Part shown: piece after piece, positions 5,803-6,605 of the stretch
Position numbering within the stretch: the first letter of the stretch is position 1
How the letters are laid out: every line of letters begins with the position of its first letter
Assembly (NCBI GenBank): GCA_003488465.1
Contig: DNLN01000103.1
Location: 1 to 6,605 of the forward strand
Length of the DNA stretch: 6,605 nt
Direction of reading: 5' to 3'
Origin: Sutterella sp.
GTDB lineage: Bacteria > Pseudomonadota > Gammaproteobacteria > Burkholderiales > Burkholderiaceae_F
Position numbers and translations under genes: made by a program
The notes under the pieces: model-generated
What the model saw: only the letters and a program-made list of their open reading frames with translations
What the model was told of the DNA's origin: nothing
Databases searched by the model: none

Positions 5803-6605
5803 TATGGGTTCAAAGGAAAGCTGCTCACAAAAGATGGCGTTTTCATACGAATGGGCGGCCAGACGGTCGCAGCAACGCTCGAGGAGGTTCTTCAGATCGT
5901 GCGCCGGGGAAATCCCCGGGACTGGGAGAGCCGCTATTGCGGCCGGAACGACCTGACGTTCAAGTTTGTCGCAGCTTTTTTGGAGTCCAACGGCATTGCT
6001 TTCGAGAAGGTGAACTGGCTTGGACTGGGAATCTACGATTCCAACAGGCTCTTCACCAATCTGGCCCAGCTGCTCTCAGACCAAAGCGACACAAGAATCA
6101 TCGTCAACACGTTCCGCGGCGATGGCAGCCTGCAGCAGAGCCGGCTGCAAACCGGATCGATCCTTGAACAGATGCTGCATCTGCGCGAACTGCTCGATGA
6201 AATCAACGTGCCGATCATCAACAAGGAAACCGGCCGACAGGATCGGGAGACCATCTACCCCTGGCCCCAGATTTCTCTGCGCGAAGCATTGACCAACCGC
6301 ATTGCACATCGGGACTACAGCTCCCCATTGCAATCAGCGATCAACATCAGTCCAATGTCCATCGGTTTCCTGACAGTCGGCGGATTGCCCCCCGAACTGA
6401 CGCTCGAAGAAGCCCTGCTGCCGGGCGCAACATTTTGCCGCAATCAGAAACTGGCAGACTTGTTCCGCAGACTTGGCTGGATGGAAGTCGTCGGCAGCGG
6501 ATTCTCCGATATTTTCCGAGGCTACGCACAGTACCCCCAAAAGCCTCTGCTAAAAAATGTCGGCCGAAGCCTGATGGTGGAGCTGCCTCGAGTCGAAAAC
6601 AACAT
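5803..6605 (+). pseudogene. 5'-truncated AlbA_2/COG2865-type ATP-binding protein (also cut by window end)
   Basis: The frame is open from at least 5803 to the window end, about 267 codons. It reads GFKGKLLTKDGVFIRMGG then TLEEVLQIV, which resembles the end of an AlbA_2 (Schlafen-like) domain. The later REALTNRIAHRDYS (6280-6321), GGLPPELT (6379-6402), RNQKLADLFRRLG and GSGFSDIF match the C-terminal GHKL-like part of COG2865 putative regulators (usual forms: REALxNAxxHRDY, NPGGLP, RNPxIA, GTGI). The N-terminal ~120 residues of the AlbA_2 domain are absent: the match begins about 20 nt after the TRAP terminator. The first in-frame ATG (5851) is inside the conserved region and has no Shine-Dalgarno; the ATG at 5804 is in another frame. 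Hallmarks are altered (NA to NR, NPG to TVG, RNP to RNQ), and codons such as ATA, CGA, AAA and ACA are commoner than in the TRAP genes. A decaying remnant is most likely; a short functional protein with an unusual start is not excluded. Confidence 0.72.

Noticed and set aside
5504..5956. Forward open frame of 150 codons bridging the permease end and the region after it
   Set aside because: It runs through the terminator in a shifted frame with no family match, while the frame from 5803 has clear homology.
5804..5956. ATG 5804 as the start of the downstream gene
   Set aside because: It is in a different frame from the AlbA_2/COG2865 homology, has no ribosome binding site and meets a stop at 5954-5956.

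Overview
The window is a GC-rich bacterial chromosome segment with every recognisable gene on the + strand. The mix of an IspDF isoprenoid enzyme, a GcvA-type LysR regulator and a TAXI-type TRAP transporter with a typical Gram-negative signal peptide suggests a proteobacterium. A betaproteobacterium of the Sutterella/Parasutterella kind is my best guess, but this is inference from protein style and not from a marker gene.

Layout. (1) Positions 1-728 hold the 3' end of a gene whose IspD cytidylyltransferase end runs without a stop into a complete IspF cyclodiphosphate synthase, so it reads as a bifunctional ispDF. (2) Positions 781-1206 encode a small protein of unknown function with a charged N-terminal half and a two-helix membrane hairpin. 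(3) Positions 1219-2136 encode a LysR-family regulator. These three genes are closely spaced and may be co-transcribed. (4) Positions 2137-2440 are a comparatively AT-rich regulatory region. It carries a near-consensus sigma-54 (-24/-12) promoter at 2333-2348, an NtrC-like dyad about 150 bp upstream of the expected start, a second imperfect dyad, repeated GTGCA motifs, and a hairpin at the predicted 5' end of the mRNA. (5) Positions 2441-3409 encode a secreted TAXI-family substrate-binding protein and 3570-5702 encode its fused DctQM membrane permease. A stable hairpin and a good intrinsic terminator lie between them, which would give more binding protein than permease. A strong terminator closes the operon at 5747-5781. 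(6) From about 5803 to the window end there is an open frame encoding the C-terminal part of an AlbA_2/COG2865-type ATP-binding protein. Its N-terminal DNA-binding-like domain, start codon and ribosome binding site are missing, and several family motifs are altered, so it looks like a 5'-truncated remnant.

How it works together. The central unit is a sodium- or proton-coupled TRAP-TAXI uptake system. The binding protein captures a solute in the periplasm and delivers it to the fused permease. The promoter architecture suggests control by sigma-54 and possibly NtrC, meaning induction under nitrogen limitation. That would fit a nitrogen-containing substrate such as an amino acid, but the substrate is not determined by sequence. 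I found no CRISPR array, tRNA, rRNA or insertion sequence, and no clear sign of a wholly new system. The most informative signals are the regulatory region and the truncated gene.
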